From NCBI RefSeq assembly GCF_001187725.1, contig NZ_LGIQ01000009.1, positions 1,983,493 to 2,047,492 of the forward strand: a DNA stretch of 64,000 bases. Reading direction: 5' to 3'. The DNA comes from Brevibacillus reuszeri (GTDB taxonomy: Bacteria; Bacillota; Bacilli; Brevibacillales; Brevibacillaceae). Below the pieces are notes generated by a model, which was not told where the DNA came from, searched no databases, and worked only from the letters and a program-made list of their open reading frames with translations. A program made the position numbers and the translations under genes. Below, piece after piece: positions 18,028-26,552 of this stretch. Each line of letters begins with the position of its first letter. The first letter of the stretch is position 1.

Positions 18028-18282
18028 TTGAACGAAGATCCCCGTGCACAGGAAGTCGATAACGATCATTATGCCAAGTACGGCGGCGTCCATTTCCGCT
18101 CGCACGTAGCACCAGTAGAAATAAACAACTTCATTCGCAAGCTTCCTGCCGGAAAAAGGGAAAGCTTGTTTGAAGTGTTGGAGCAATTGGACAAGGCAGG
18201 GTTGATTACGATTGTCAACGACCATGTTTTTGCCGATGGCGATGGCATCGTTGGCGGTGGAGAAACGCAATCGTTTCAATAA
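18028..18282 (+). CDS. Small conserved-looking hypothetical protein
   Basis: This 84-residue, soluble, acidic protein starts at TTG 18028, about 9 nt after SD ggaagggg. The sequence HYAKYGGVHFRSHVAPVEINNF is followed by a helical segment (LPAGKRESLFEVLEQLDKAG) and a Gly-rich tail. It has its own promoter, an upstream cre-like site and a strong downstream terminator, so it is probably a real gene despite its size. I recognise no family. A role in carbon metabolism is only suggested by the cre-like site. Confidence 0.65.
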   Translation: MNEDPRAQEVDNDHYAKYGGVHFRSHVAPVEINNFIRKLPAGKRESLFEVLEQLDKAGLITIVNDHVFADGDGIVGGGETQSFQ

Positions 18283-18307
18283 AAAACACACTTGCCTCAT
18301 CACGAGA

Positions 18308-18338
18308 AAAGGGACGTGTCACATGCACACGTCCCTTT
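18308..18338. terminator. Bidirectional terminator between the small gene and pbpG
   Basis: AAAGGGACGTGT (18308-18319) and ACACGTCCCTTT (18327-18338) form a perfect 12-bp stem with a 7-nt loop. It has T-rich flanks on both strands and lies between convergent genes. Confidence 0.85.
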
Positions 18339-18341
18339 CTT

Positions 18342-20393
18342 CTAATCCGACGGCTTCCACCAGCTGCCCATTCGCTGCCAGAAGGTAGAAGAATCGGGCG
18401 GCTTTAATGGAGTCGGGGCTTCATTTTCTGGCAAATGATCGGTGCAGTATTCCTGCGGCTCTGTTCCACTCGCAAAGTAGAACAATTGAGGTGTTGGACA
18501 ATGCTCGGTAGCAAGCTTGCCTGACTGGGCATCAATGTAGACAGAGACAATTCCTGCTGGCATGTCAAAGAGTGCAGGAGGTTGCCCCTTTAATGCTGCC
18601 TCCATGAATTGTGCCCAGATTTTCTTGGATAAATAGCCTTCTTTTACGTCGTCCACTTTTTGGTTTTTGTCGTAGCCAACCCATACCGTGGAAACAAGCT
18701 GTGGAGTAAAGCCGCTAAGCCAGGCGTCATAATCTGTGGACCCTGTTTTTCCCGCGACAGGACGGTTAATTTCATTCGCAACGCGAAAACCGGTGCCACC
18801 TCGTTCAAATACGCTTTGCATCATATTTACCAGCAGGGCAGAGGCGACCGGATCGGCCACTCGCGTTTTCTCCGGCTTTTCCTCCACCAGAATATTGCCT
18901 TGATTGTCCTCAATGGAAGTAATGGCAATTGGCTTCACAGCCTCCCCTTTGTTGACGATCGCGGCATAGGCAGCATTCAGCTCCAAGGGAGAAACGGGTG
19001 ACGTACCCAATGCAAGCGAGGGAACAGCCTGCAAATTGCTCGTGATCCCGAGACTTTTCGCTTCGTCCACAACCTTTTGTGGACCCAAGAAATCAATCGT
19101 TTTGACAGCGTAAATGTTGTCCGAGGTTTTGATTGCTTCCCGCATGTTGATCATGGCATGGGCATATCTTCCACCAAAATTGCTGGGAATGTATTGCTTG
19201 TTCTGATCGTACGTAAACACAGTCGGTTCACTTTTCATCAGCGTGAGCGGGGTATAGCCATTTTGCAAGGCAGACAAATACATAATCGGCTTGAAGGAAG
19301 AGCCGGGTTGTCTTTTGCCCAGTACGCGGTTGTACTGGCTTGTTTTGTAATCTCGTCCGCCAACCATGGCTTTGATGTAGCCCGTATCCGGGTCCATAGC
19401 GATCAATGCGGCTTGCAAATTGGGTGAATCCTTAGGCAATACGGATGCAACAATCTCCTCTGCCTTCTTTTGCATGACGGGATCTAGCGTCGTATGAATT
19501 TTTAGCCCCCCGTGAATAAACAGTTCTTCGTCGATGCCGTATTTATTTTTCACGAGGCTGGCTATGTAATCACGGAAATAAGGCGCTTGCTCTGCCAAAT
19601 TTTCATTCGTTCTCTCCTTGAGCTTGATGGGTTCAGCAAATGCCTGATCTGCCTGTTTAGAGGAGATCATTCCGTCTCGTTCCATCGAGTCGAGAATGAG
19701 CTTTTGCCGAGATTTTGCCCGCTCAAAGTCATTAAAGGGCGAATAGTAGGTCGGTCCCTTTGGAATGCCTGCTAACATCGTACTTTCGGCAAGGGACAAA
19801 TCTTTTGCATTTTTGCCGAAATACGTTTGCGCTGCTGCCTGTGCACCATACGCGGAGTGACCGTAATAAATCTGATTCATATACATTTCAAGAATTTCAT
19901 TTTTACTGTAATTGAGCTCCAGTTGAATGGACAGGAGCGCTTCCTTGATTTTCCGGTCCCATGTTTTGTCCAGGGTCAAGTAAAGGTTACGTGCCAGCTG
20001 CTGCGTAATCGTACTGGCTCCCTGACGCATGTCCATGTTAATTACATCGATGTAAGCAGCCATAGCCAGACGCTTCCAGTCAAAACCGTAATGCTCGCGA
20101 AACGACCTGTCCTCGATGGCAATTGTGGCATCGATAAGTGCAGGGGAAATCTCTTGTATCGGGACTAAAATGCGATTTTCACCACGGTGCATAGTATCCA
20201 GAACCTCGCCATTGGAGGCGTAGATGGTCGTTGTTTGTTTGACAAAGGTTTCTGGAAGTGGCTGTGAGCGCAGGTACAAAATTAACAGCAAAATAGCAAA
20301 TGACAAGCATAATAGGCTGAGTATGAAAAATTTTACGAATTTCTTGGCCCAGCGCAGATAACGCAGCAACGGAGCCTCTCGAATGACTTCCAT
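18342..20393 (-). CDS. pbpG: Class A penicillin-binding protein (transglycosylase/transpeptidase), PbpG-like
   Basis: The 683-residue protein is a bifunctional peptidoglycan synthase. One N-terminal membrane helix lies at about 17-42. A GT51 transglycosylase domain follows, with the catalytic glutamate in IAIEDRSFREHYG and the QGASTITQQLARN motif. The transpeptidase has SSFK as the SxxK serine motif and AGKTGSTDYDAW as KTG. The tail is Pro-rich. The ATG at 20393 has SD AAAGGAGGGG. Its position beside ywhD and speE matches B. subtilis pbpG (ywhE), a forespore enzyme of spore germ-wall synthesis. A sigma-G-like promoter lies upstream, which agrees with that. Confidence 0.92.
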   Translation of the reverse strand: MEVIREAPLLRYLRWAKKFVKFFILSLLCLSFAILLLILYLRSQPLPETFVKQTTTIYASNGEVLDTMHRGENRILVPIQEISPALIDATIAIEDRSFREHYGFDWKRLAMAAYIDVINMDMRQGASTITQQLARNLYLTLDKTWDRKIKEALLSIQLELNYSKNEILEMYMNQIYYGHSAYGAQAAAQTYFGKNAKDLSLAESTMLAGIPKGPTYYSPFNDFERAKSRQKLILDSMERDGMISSKQADQAFAEPIKLKERTNENLAEQAPYFRDYIASLVKNKYGIDEELFIHGGLKIHTTLDPVMQKKAEEIVASVLPKDSPNLQAALIAMDPDTGYIKAMVGGRDYKTSQYNRVLGKRQPGSSFKPIMYLSALQNGYTPLTLMKSEPTVFTYDQNKQYIPSNFGGRYAHAMINMREAIKTSDNIYAVKTIDFLGPQKVVDEAKSLGITSNLQAVPSLALGTSPVSPLELNAAYAAIVNKGEAVKPIAITSIEDNQGNILVEEKPEKTRVADPVASALLVNMMQSVFERGGTGFRVANEINRPVAGKTGSTDYDAWLSGFTPQLVSTVWVGYDKNQKVDDVKEGYLSKKIWAQFMEAALKGQPPALFDMPAGIVSVYIDAQSGKLATEHCPTPQLFYFASGTEPQEYCTDHLPENEAPTPLKPPDSSTFWQRMGSWWKPSD

Positions 20394-20460
20394 TGTGCCT
20401 ACCCCTCCTTTCTTCCGATTGAATCCATAAATCAGGACATACTAAATCGCAGGATAGTTT

Positions 20461-20490
20461 TAGTATGGGTCACTTGCAGGCTGGATAAAC
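20461..20490 (-). promoter_or_regulatory. Sigma-G-type promoter for pbpG
   Basis: On the minus strand, GTTTA (20490-20486), an 18-bp spacer and CATACTA (20467-20461) match the forespore consensus GHATR-N18-CATWMTA at 11 of 12 positions. The -10 overlaps an inverted repeat, ATACTAAA/TTTAGTAT (20439-20466). The start site would lie about 60 nt before the pbpG ATG. Confidence 0.6.
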
Positions 20491-20612
20491 TTGCCTCGCT
20501 GCAAAGAAGATGATTGTATCAAAAAACCAGGTACACCATGGCTTTTATCGGAGTAGTATTTGCACGGATCGGGAATAGAGATTGGTTAAATTAAAGTCTG
20601 GACAAAAAAACC

Positions 20613-20640
20613 TTGCTTTTTGTTAGACAGCATCTATAAT
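20613..20640 (+). promoter_or_regulatory. Sigma-A promoter for speE-speB
   Basis: TTGCTT (20613-20618), a 16-bp spacer and a perfect TATAAT (20635-20640) lie 52 bp before the speE ATG. Confidence 0.65.
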
Positions 20641-20692
20641 TTTCTTGTTATATGGTATTTTCATGCGGTTACTTGAAGGAGGTTACATAACC

Positions 20693-21532
20693 ATGAATAT
20701 GGAATTGTGGTACACCGAAAAACAAACGGAAAATCACGGCATTACAACGAAAATTACGGATACCCTATACAGTGAAAAATCCGAGTTTCAGCAAATCGAT
20801 GTCATTACTACCAAGCAGTTTGGTCGCATGTTAGTACTCGATGGCATGGTTATGACCACTGATGTCGACGAGTTTGTTTACCACGAGATGATTTCTCACA
20901 TTGCCCTTAATACTCACCCGAATCCGAAAAAGGTTCTCGTAGTAGGTGGCGGCGATGGCGGTGCAATCCGTGAAATCGTGAAGCATGCATCCGTGGAAAA
21001 AGCAGTTCTGGCTGAAATCGACGGTGGCGTAATTGAATCTTGCAAAAAATACTTCCCTGAAATTGCAAGTGCATTGACTGGCAATCCGCGTGTCGATGTA
21101 CAGGTGATTGATGGTATTAAACATATCCATGATCACAAAGGCGAATACGATGTAATCATGGTTGACTCTACAGAGCCAGTAGGACCAGCAGTAGGTCTGT
21201 TTGAAAAAGGCTTCTACCAAGGCATTCATGACGCCCTGAAACCAGACGGAATCATGGTAGCGCAAACTGAATCTCCATGGTTCAACCGTGAGCTGATCAA
21301 GCGCGTATTCAAAGACTTGAAATCCATTTTCCCGGTTACTCGTCTGTACACTTGCAGCATTCCTACGTATCCATCCGGACTGTGGAGCTTCACCATCGCT
21401 TCCAAACAGCACGATCCATTGGAAGTAGATGCATCTAAAATCAAAGATTTGAACACCAAATACTACAACGCGGAAGTTCACCACGCAGCATTCAAGTTGC
21501 CAAACTTTGTGGCTGAGCTGACTCGCGACTAG
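20693..21532 (+). CDS. speE: Spermidine synthase
   Basis: The 279-residue protein transfers an aminopropyl group from decarboxylated S-adenosylmethionine to putrescine. The start is ATG 20693, 8 nt after AAGGAGGTT; the upstream ATGs lack an SD. It opens [15 protein letters not shown], almost as in B. subtilis SpeE. The nucleotide-binding loop [14 protein letters not shown], the acidic catalytic segment [14 protein letters not shown] and the gatekeeping region follow. speB starts 20 bp downstream, so the two form the usual agmatine-to-spermidine operon. Confidence 0.97.
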   Translation: MNMELWYTEKQTENHGITTKITDTLYSEKSEFQQIDVITTKQFGRMLVLDGMVMTTDVDEFVYHEMISHIALNTHPNPKKVLVVGGGDGGAIREIVKHASVEKAVLAEIDGGVIESCKKYFPEIASALTGNPRVDVQVIDGIKHIHDHKGEYDVIMVDSTEPVGPAVGLFEKGFYQGIHDALKPDGIMVAQTESPWFNRELIKRVFKDLKSIFPVTRLYTCSIPTYPSGLWSFTIASKQHDPLEVDASKIKDLNTKYYNAEVHHAAFKLPNFVAELTRD

Positions 21533-21552
21533 TTGGAGGAGGACGAGTGAAC

Positions 21553-22422
21553 ATGCGTTTTGACGAAGCATATTCCGGTAATGTCTTCATCCGTAGTCAC
21601 GGGAACTACGAAGAGAGTCAAGCTGTCATTTATGGCATGCCAATGGACTGGACAGTGAGTTTTCGTCCAGGGTCCCGTTTTGGCCCAACTCGTATCCGTG
21701 AAGTATCCATCGGACTGGAAGAGTACAGCCCGTATTTGGACAGGCTGTTGGAAGACATCAGGTATTTTGATGCTGGCGATATTCCACTTCCTTTTGGAAA
21801 TGTGGAAGGTAGCCTGGATGCGATCCGTACATTCGTGGCAAAAGTTCTCGAAGACGGCAAGTTTCCTCTTGGACTAGGTGGAGAGCATCTCGTTTCCTGG
21901 CCTGTATTCCAAGCGGTTTATGAAAAATACAAGGATATGGTGGTATTCCACTTTGACGCGCATACTGACCTGCGTGACAACTATGAGGGATACCAATATT
22001 CCCACTCCACGCCAATTAAAAAGGTGTGCAACCTGATTGGTGGAAAGAATGTTTACTCGTTCGGGATTCGCAGCGGAATGAGAGAAGAGTTCGAGTGGGC
22101 AAAAGAAAACATGCACTTGTACAAATACGATGTACTGGAGCCAGTGAAGCAGGTGTTGCCTACCATCGGCAATCGCCCGATTTACTTGAGCATCGACATC
22201 GACGTACTAGACCCTGCACATGCGCCAGGTACAGGTACAACAGAAGCGGGTGGCATTACGTCTCGTGAGCTGCTCGATACCATTCATTTCATGTCCAACA
22301 ATGGTGCAAACGTGATTGGTTGTGACCTAGTGGAAGTAGCGCCAGTTTACGATCACAGCGAGATGACACAGATTGTGGCATCCAAAATCGTGCGCGAGCT
22401 GCTCCTTAGCTTTGTAAAATAA
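21553..22422 (+). CDS. speB: Agmatinase
   Basis: The 289-residue ureohydrolase converts agmatine to putrescine and urea. The ATG at 21553 lies 9 nt after GGAGGAGG and gives MRFDEAYSGNVF, nearly the B. subtilis SpeB start. The GTG at 21547 is too close to the SD. Binuclear Mn ligands are visible in GGEHLVSW, FHFDAHTDLRD and SIDIDVLDPAHAPGTGT. It supplies putrescine to SpeE from the preceding gene. Transcription ends at the hairpin 20 bp after the stop. Confidence 0.97.
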   Translation: MRFDEAYSGNVFIRSHGNYEESQAVIYGMPMDWTVSFRPGSRFGPTRIREVSIGLEEYSPYLDRLLEDIRYFDAGDIPLPFGNVEGSLDAIRTFVAKVLEDGKFPLGLGGEHLVSWPVFQAVYEKYKDMVVFHFDAHTDLRDNYEGYQYSHSTPIKKVCNLIGGKNVYSFGIRSGMREEFEWAKENMHLYKYDVLEPVKQVLPTIGNRPIYLSIDIDVLDPAHAPGTGTTEAGGITSRELLDTIHFMSNNGANVIGCDLVEVAPVYDHSEMTQIVASKIVRELLLSFVK

Positions 22423-22439
22423 TGATGATGTGAATAAAG

Positions 22440-22474
22440 CCTCCGGTTTTTGTATGGAAACCGGGGGTTTTTTT
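22440..22474 (+). terminator. Rho-independent terminator after speB
   Basis: CCGGTTT pairs with AAACCGG (about 22443-22464), with extra flanking pairs, followed by seven Ts. Confidence 0.85.
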
Positions 22475-22479
22475 ACGTG

Positions 22480-22582
22480 TAAGAATTTATAAGCGAGGCG
22501 CTTATGAATTCTGGAGCGCATGATAAGCTACTGCTGAACGCGGTCGCTCCTCCTCGAGGAAGCCTCGATAGGGGTTTTCTTA
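22480..22582 (+). repeat. Structured intergenic element, copy 1
   Basis: This 103-bp element is closely matched by 42594-42697. Hairpin 1 is AGAATTTATAAGCG (22482-22495) with CGCTTATGAATTCT. Hairpin 2 has outer arms GGAGCG/CGCTCC and inner arms ACTGC/GCGGT. Hairpin 3 is AGCCTC-GATA-GGGGTT, followed by TTCTTA. The ends TAAGAA and TTCTTA are also complementary. Differences between the copies largely keep pairing, for example ACTGC/GCGGT here against ACCGC/GCGGT in copy 2. It may be a noncoding RNA, a terminator-like leader or a small mobile repeat. The 22423-22741 gap otherwise holds only the speB terminator and the MFS promoter. Confidence 0.65.
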
Positions 22583-22641
22583 TACATTCCTGTCGCTATT
22601 GGTCAGGACGATTAGTCTGGTTCCCTAACTTCAAATAATTT

Positions 22642-22684
22642 AACAAACATTTTTGTTTACAAAGTATATAAAAGGAGTTAAAAT
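22642..22684 (+). promoter_or_regulatory. Promoter and putative operator for the MFS transporter
   Basis: TTTACA (22656-22661), a 17-bp spacer and TAAAAT (22679-22684) form a good sigma-A promoter. The inverted repeat AACAAA-CATT-TTTGTT (22642-22657) overlaps the -35 and is a plausible repressor site. Confidence 0.5.
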
Positions 22685-22741
22685 CTTATCTAAGAAAATG
22701 TTTCCAAATGCTTTTCAGGTTACCGGGGGAGTTGTTTGAAT

Positions 22742-23989
22742 ATGAGAGAGGTTTTTGCCCACGTCCAATTTCGAAAGCTGTTCTTCTCGAATCTTTTTTC
22801 GGGTTTTGGTCAAGGGATGACGATGATCGGTATTGCCTGGTATCTCGTCGAAACAACAGGATCTGCACAGCTGCTTGGCTCCACTATGTTTACTTCAGCG
22901 GTATTAATGTTTTTTATTGGACCTTATCTCGGGACTCTGATTGATCGCTTCTCCCGTAAAAAAATGCTGCTCATTGAAAACATGATCGGATTTACTGTGT
23001 TGTGTTTACTCGCCATCTGGGGATTTTTCGGAGATTACGCGGAGTGGATGCTCATCGTAATTTATCTCGTCACGACATTTATGTACCAGATTCATTACCC
23101 GGCTCAATCGGCACTGGTGCAGGAGACCTTTGCGCCAAAGCATTACAATGACATCAACAGCCTGCTGGAAATTGAGGGGCAGACTGCCACGGTACTGGCA
23201 GGGGGCGTTTCCGGGATTTTGCTCAGCAATTACGGACTTCATGTGGTCATTTTGTTTAATGCGTTCACGTACCTGTTTGCCTTCTGTCTATTGTCGACGA
23301 TGAAATATACGTTTACGCTGGAGCGGGAAGCAAAGCTGAATCAAGGTGTATCCTGGATCGGACAGCTCGTACAAAGCTGGCGGTACATTCAGGAAAAGAA
23401 AGGCTTCCTCATCTTTGGAATTTCGGCTTTGATGCCGTTTATCGCGGTCATGGCCAGTAATTTGCTGAAGCCAGTGTATGTCAGTCAGACGCTCAAGGCA
23501 GATGTATCGACCTTTTCACTAGGGGAAATGGCATATGCGCTGGGAGCTGTCAGCGCAGGTATCCTTATCTCTCTCGTCGTGCGAAGAATGGGACAATTGT
23601 CAGCAATGATTGGCAATACGCTGCTGTTTGCTATCGTCATTATCGCAATGGTTGCCTTGCCATATGGCTGGGCATTGATTACGGCGTACATGGTCTACGG
23701 CTGGTGTAATTCGTCGGTCAGACTGATTCGCCAATCGCTTTATATGAAAGTTGTGCCCAAGCAGTTTATGGGACGAGTCATGAGCTTTTTCAACTCGATT
23801 GGTATGATGATGCGCTTGATATTGATCGGACTGTTTACCGTCATGATCGATTACACCGGTGCGGGAATGGGCTATCTTGTCTTGGCAGGCTTGCTGCTGC
23901 TCGCTGCATGGGGTGTAGCTGCAACGATGAAATATTTGCTTGCGGATGCAGAAGCACAGGCACAGGCTGCGGTTGCAAGCGGAGAGTGA
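22742..23989 (+). CDS. MFS transporter
   Basis: The 415-residue protein has about 12 predicted membrane helices. ATG 22742 lies about 10 nt after SD gggggag; an in-frame TTG at 22736 is too close. The loop between helices 2 and 3 (GTLIDRFSRKKMLL) is the MFS signature A motif (GxLxDrxxrkxxl). The layout resembles the enterobactin/macrolide-exporter-like MFS group (MefA/DHA3 type). Such proteins export drugs or siderophores. The substrate here is unknown. It stands alone, with its own promoter and operator-like palindrome. Confidence 0.88.
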   Translation: MREVFAHVQFRKLFFSNLFSGFGQGMTMIGIAWYLVETTGSAQLLGSTMFTSAVLMFFIGPYLGTLIDRFSRKKMLLIENMIGFTVLCLLAIWGFFGDYAEWMLIVIYLVTTFMYQIHYPAQSALVQETFAPKHYNDINSLLEIEGQTATVLAGGVSGILLSNYGLHVVILFNAFTYLFAFCLLSTMKYTFTLEREAKLNQGVSWIGQLVQSWRYIQEKKGFLIFGISALMPFIAVMASNLLKPVYVSQTLKADVSTFSLGEMAYALGAVSAGILISLVVRRMGQLSAMIGNTLLFAIVIIAMVALPYGWALITAYMVYGWCNSSVRLIRQSLYMKVVPKQFMGRVMSFFNSIGMMMRLILIGLFTVMIDYTGAGMGYLVLAGLLLLAAWGVAATMKYLLADAEAQAQAAVASGE

Positions 23990-24055
23990 TGATCGTACAA
24001 TGGACGGATATATAGCTGCTAGCGGTAGTACAGAAAGTGGAGTGTGGAGACAGAT

Positions 24056-24469
24056 ATGCAAGATGTGCAAATCAAACTGACAGCCAAACACCTTGTAGAG
24101 GGCAACTGGGACGCGTCCACCCATCACTACGAGGGAAAATGTGTACAAAAGGCAACGTCCTGGTACGTCACCTACAAGGAGCACATGGAAGGTGCAGGTG
24201 AGGTCAGTACAACCTTAAAGTTGTCGGATAAAGCATTAACATTGATTCGCCAAGGTGGCGTTTCTACCAGACAGCAGTTTGAAAATGGGGTAAGTACGCA
24301 ATCCACCTATCAAAGTCCCTATGGTCCTTTTGCCATGGAGACGCATACGAACAAGCTGCGCGTTCAGTATGAGAATGAGCTGCCTGTGTTGATAGAAATC
24401 GCGTACCAGCTATGGATGAACGAGCAGTACAGTGGTGAGCATGAACTGCGAATAGAGCTAGGAAAATAA
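24056..24469 (+). CDS. ywiB: YwiB-like DUF1934 beta-barrel protein
   Basis: This 137-residue, all-beta-looking protein starts at ATG 24056 with GGAG 6 nt upstream. It shows the family pattern of alternating strands: VQIKLTAKH, SWYVTYKEHMEGAGEV, TLKLSDKALTLIRQG and ELPVLIEIAYQLWMN. Length and pattern match DUF1934 (B. subtilis YwiB, lipocalin/calycin-like), which is normally found near argS-rpoE-pyrG. Here it is separated from rpoE by about 17 kb. No function is established. Confidence 0.7.
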   Translation: MQDVQIKLTAKHLVEGNWDASTHHYEGKCVQKATSWYVTYKEHMEGAGEVSTTLKLSDKALTLIRQGGVSTRQQFENGVSTQSTYQSPYGPFAMETHTNKLRVQYENELPVLIEIAYQLWMNEQYSGEHELRIELGK

Positions 24470-24470
24470 G

Positions 24471-24495
24471 CCGCCCTTGGCAAGGGCGGTTTTTT
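24471..24495 (+). terminator. Rho-independent terminator after ywiB
   Basis: CCGCCCTTG pairs with CAAGGGCGG, a near-perfect 9-bp stem, followed by six Ts. Confidence 0.9.
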
Positions 24496-24547
24496 ACACG
24501 TACAATAGGAGTACTCGCGGCTGGATGTGGAAGGGGGATTTTGTCAG

Positions 24548-24940
24548 ATGTTTATACTCGTAAACGGACTTATCGCGGGTCTGGGATTGGCAGCGTTTCT
24601 CGCACTGGGTGACGGATTGTTTGATACACAAACGTTTCCTGTGCTTATAGACCTCAGCTATGTACCTGGTATGGAAAATCTGCCATCTATTGTAGAGCTG
24701 TTGATTCATCTCCTGATTAGTGTCATCATTGCCTTTTTTCTGATGCACTTTTATCCGCGGGAGCGGGGGGCAGGTTCATTCAAATATCTTGGAATCTGGA
24801 TGCTTGGTTTTGCCGTAGCTTTTTTGCCTTTCAGTCTGCTGAGCAATACCCCCATGACATGGCTTGCCTTTTTGATTTGGGTGTTGGGACATTTGTTGTA
24901 TACGATTATGCTTGCGATACAGGTCGGGCGAAATAGATAG
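24548..24940 (+). CDS. Hypothetical membrane protein
   Basis: The 130-residue protein starts at ATG 24548, about 10 nt after GGAAGGGGG. Four hydrophobic helices are visible: about 1-20, 45-65 (VELLIHLLISVIIAFFLM), 75-95 and 100-125. I recognise no family. It lies between the ywiB terminator and the sigma-54 activator. Its stop is only 28 bp before the activator's palindromic site. Confidence 0.6.
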   Translation: MFILVNGLIAGLGLAAFLALGDGLFDTQTFPVLIDLSYVPGMENLPSIVELLIHLLISVIIAFFLMHFYPRERGAGSFKYLGIWMLGFAVAFLPFSLLSNTPMTWLAFLIWVLGHLLYTIMLAIQVGRNR

Positions 24941-24967
24941 CACAGACTAAAAGAATGAAGAAGATTT

Positions 24968-24983
24968 TGCCGAATATTCGGCA
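24968..24983. promoter_or_regulatory. Activator-binding palindrome upstream of the sigma-54 regulator gene
   Basis: TGCCGAATATTCGGCA is a perfect 16-bp palindrome with 7-bp arms TGCCGAA/TTCGGCA. The same arms recur at 26462-26477. It lies 46 bp before the preferred start of the regulator, where it could mediate autoregulation as described for RocR. Confidence 0.6.
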
Positions 24984-25029
24984 TAGTGATGGTTTTTTGG
25001 CAGCATGGATGAGAGGAGTGAATGCCAGG

Positions 25030-26460
25030 ATGCCGTTGTCTGATACGGTTGAAATGTTACAGGCCATTCTGGGGGCCATTGATGAAGGGATTCATGTGGT
25101 CGACGCTGAAGGGATTACCATTTTTTATAATCATGTTGCAGCCAAGCTGGACGGATTGACGTCAGATGAAGTATTGGGAAAGCCTCTTCTGGAGGTTTTT
25201 CCCTCATTAGATCGTGAATCGAGCACCTTGCTTCGAGTGATTGATAGCGGAGAATCCATTTACAACCAGACACAGGTATACAAAAACTGGAAGGGCATGC
25301 GTGTAGAAACGATCAATACAACACTGCCGGTGCGCGTTGGAAAAAGGCTTGTTGGCGCTGTCGAGGTAGCAAAGGATATCGGCAAGCTAAAAGCATTGTC
25401 CGAGCGATTGGTAGATTTGCAGGCGAAGATCAGCAAACCCAAACGAACAAAGCGTGCAGTGGATGAAGTCACGTTTCATTTTGAGGATATTTTAACGAGT
25501 AGTGAAAAAATGAAGCATCTGAAAGAACGCGCACGCCGTGCAGCACGTACGACCTCACCTGTTCTCCTATACGGCGAGACAGGGACGGGAAAGGAGCTGT
25601 TCGTTCAATCGATTCACCAGGCTTCGTCCCGCAGCACGATGCCGTTTATCGCGCAAAACTGTGCTGCTCTCCCTGCCTCTCTGTTGGAAAGCTTGCTTTT
25701 TGGTACAACAAAAGGGAGCTTTACGGGAGCAGATGATCGTCCCGGTTTGTTTGAATTGGCGGATGGAGGAACCTTATTTTTAGATGAATTAAACAGCATG
25801 CCACTCGATTTACAGGCGAAGCTACTGCGTGTTTTGCAGGACGGACAAATCAGGAGAATCGGCGGTGGTCAATCGACGAGGGTGGATGTGCGTGTGATCG
25901 CTGCTGTCAATGAAGCGCCGCAATCCCTTGTTCAGCGAGGGCTGATGCGGGCAGACCTGTATTACCGGATCAATGTCGTTTCGTTTGAATTGCCACCTTT
26001 GCGCGAGCGCAGAGAAGACATTGATCTTTTGGTAGGGCATTTCCTGGATAAATTTAACCAGCAATTCGGGATGAACGTACAGCAGGTCAGCACGAAGGTA
26101 GCACGCTTATTTGCAGTATATGACTGGCCGGGTAACGTCCGCGAGCTGGAGCATGTCGTGGAAGCGGCGATGAATATGGTCGAGGAACAGACGATCGAGA
26201 TGGAGCATTTACCGCCACATGTACTGGAACGCAATTTGTCAGGGATAGCTGGAGCGGAGCCGATGATGGATTTAGCAGCCTTGCTGCAGGCTGGGGATGG
26301 GCGTACTCTGCCAGACATCATGCGAGAGCTTGAGGAGCGAATGATTGGAGACGCGATGAAAACGACCGATGGCAATGTGCTCCGTGCCGCAAAGCTGCTC
26401 GGGATCCCAAGACAGACCTTGCAATACAAGCTGTCACAGCGGATGATTCCACCCTGTTGA
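25030..26460 (+). CDS. Sigma-54-dependent transcriptional activator (RocR-like, PAS-AAA+-Fis)
   Basis: The protein has 476 residues from ATG 25030, about 11 nt after AGAGGAG. An in-frame ATG at 24955 lacks an SD and would place the palindrome inside the gene. It has a PAS domain at about 12-115, a central AAA+ domain with Walker A GETGTGKE, the sigma-54 contact loop as GSFTGA (Ser for the second Ala of GAFTGA) and Walker B GGTLFLDELN. A Fis-type helix-turn-helix lies at the C-terminus (GNVLRAAKLLGIPRQTLQYK). It is next to kamA, whose promoter is of the sigma-54 class, so it probably activates lysine catabolism. The inducer is unknown. Confidence 0.92.
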   Translation: MPLSDTVEMLQAILGAIDEGIHVVDAEGITIFYNHVAAKLDGLTSDEVLGKPLLEVFPSLDRESSTLLRVIDSGESIYNQTQVYKNWKGMRVETINTTLPVRVGKRLVGAVEVAKDIGKLKALSERLVDLQAKISKPKRTKRAVDEVTFHFEDILTSSEKMKHLKERARRAARTTSPVLLYGETGTGKELFVQSIHQASSRSTMPFIAQNCAALPASLLESLLFGTTKGSFTGADDRPGLFELADGGTLFLDELNSMPLDLQAKLLRVLQDGQIRRIGGGQSTRVDVRVIAAVNEAPQSLVQRGLMRADLYYRINVVSFELPPLRERREDIDLLVGHFLDKFNQQFGMNVQQVSTKVARLFAVYDWPGNVRELEHVVEAAMNMVEEQTIEMEHLPPHVLERNLSGIAGAEPMMDLAALLQAGDGRTLPDIMRELEERMIGDAMKTTDGNVLRAAKLLGIPRQTLQYKLSQRMIPPC

Positions 26461-26461
26461 A

Positions 26462-26477
26462 TGCCGAAAATTCGGCA
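26462..26477. promoter_or_regulatory. Upstream activating sequence for kamA
   Basis: TGCCGAAAATTCGGCA has the same 7-bp arms as the site at 24968, with a 2-bp AA centre. It lies about 76 bp upstream of the -24 element of kamA, a normal distance for an enhancer-type activator site. Confidence 0.65.
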
Positions 26478-26552
26478 GAACAAGACAATGACCAAAAGGA
26501 AGATGCGCTTACAAAACGCTCTATTCCTTATTTTCTAAATCTTTTGATTTAG

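Noticed and set aside
24955-25029. Upstream ATG 24955 as start of the sigma-54 activator
   Set aside because: No SD precedes it, and it would put the palindromic regulatory site inside the gene; ATG 25030 has AGAGGAG.
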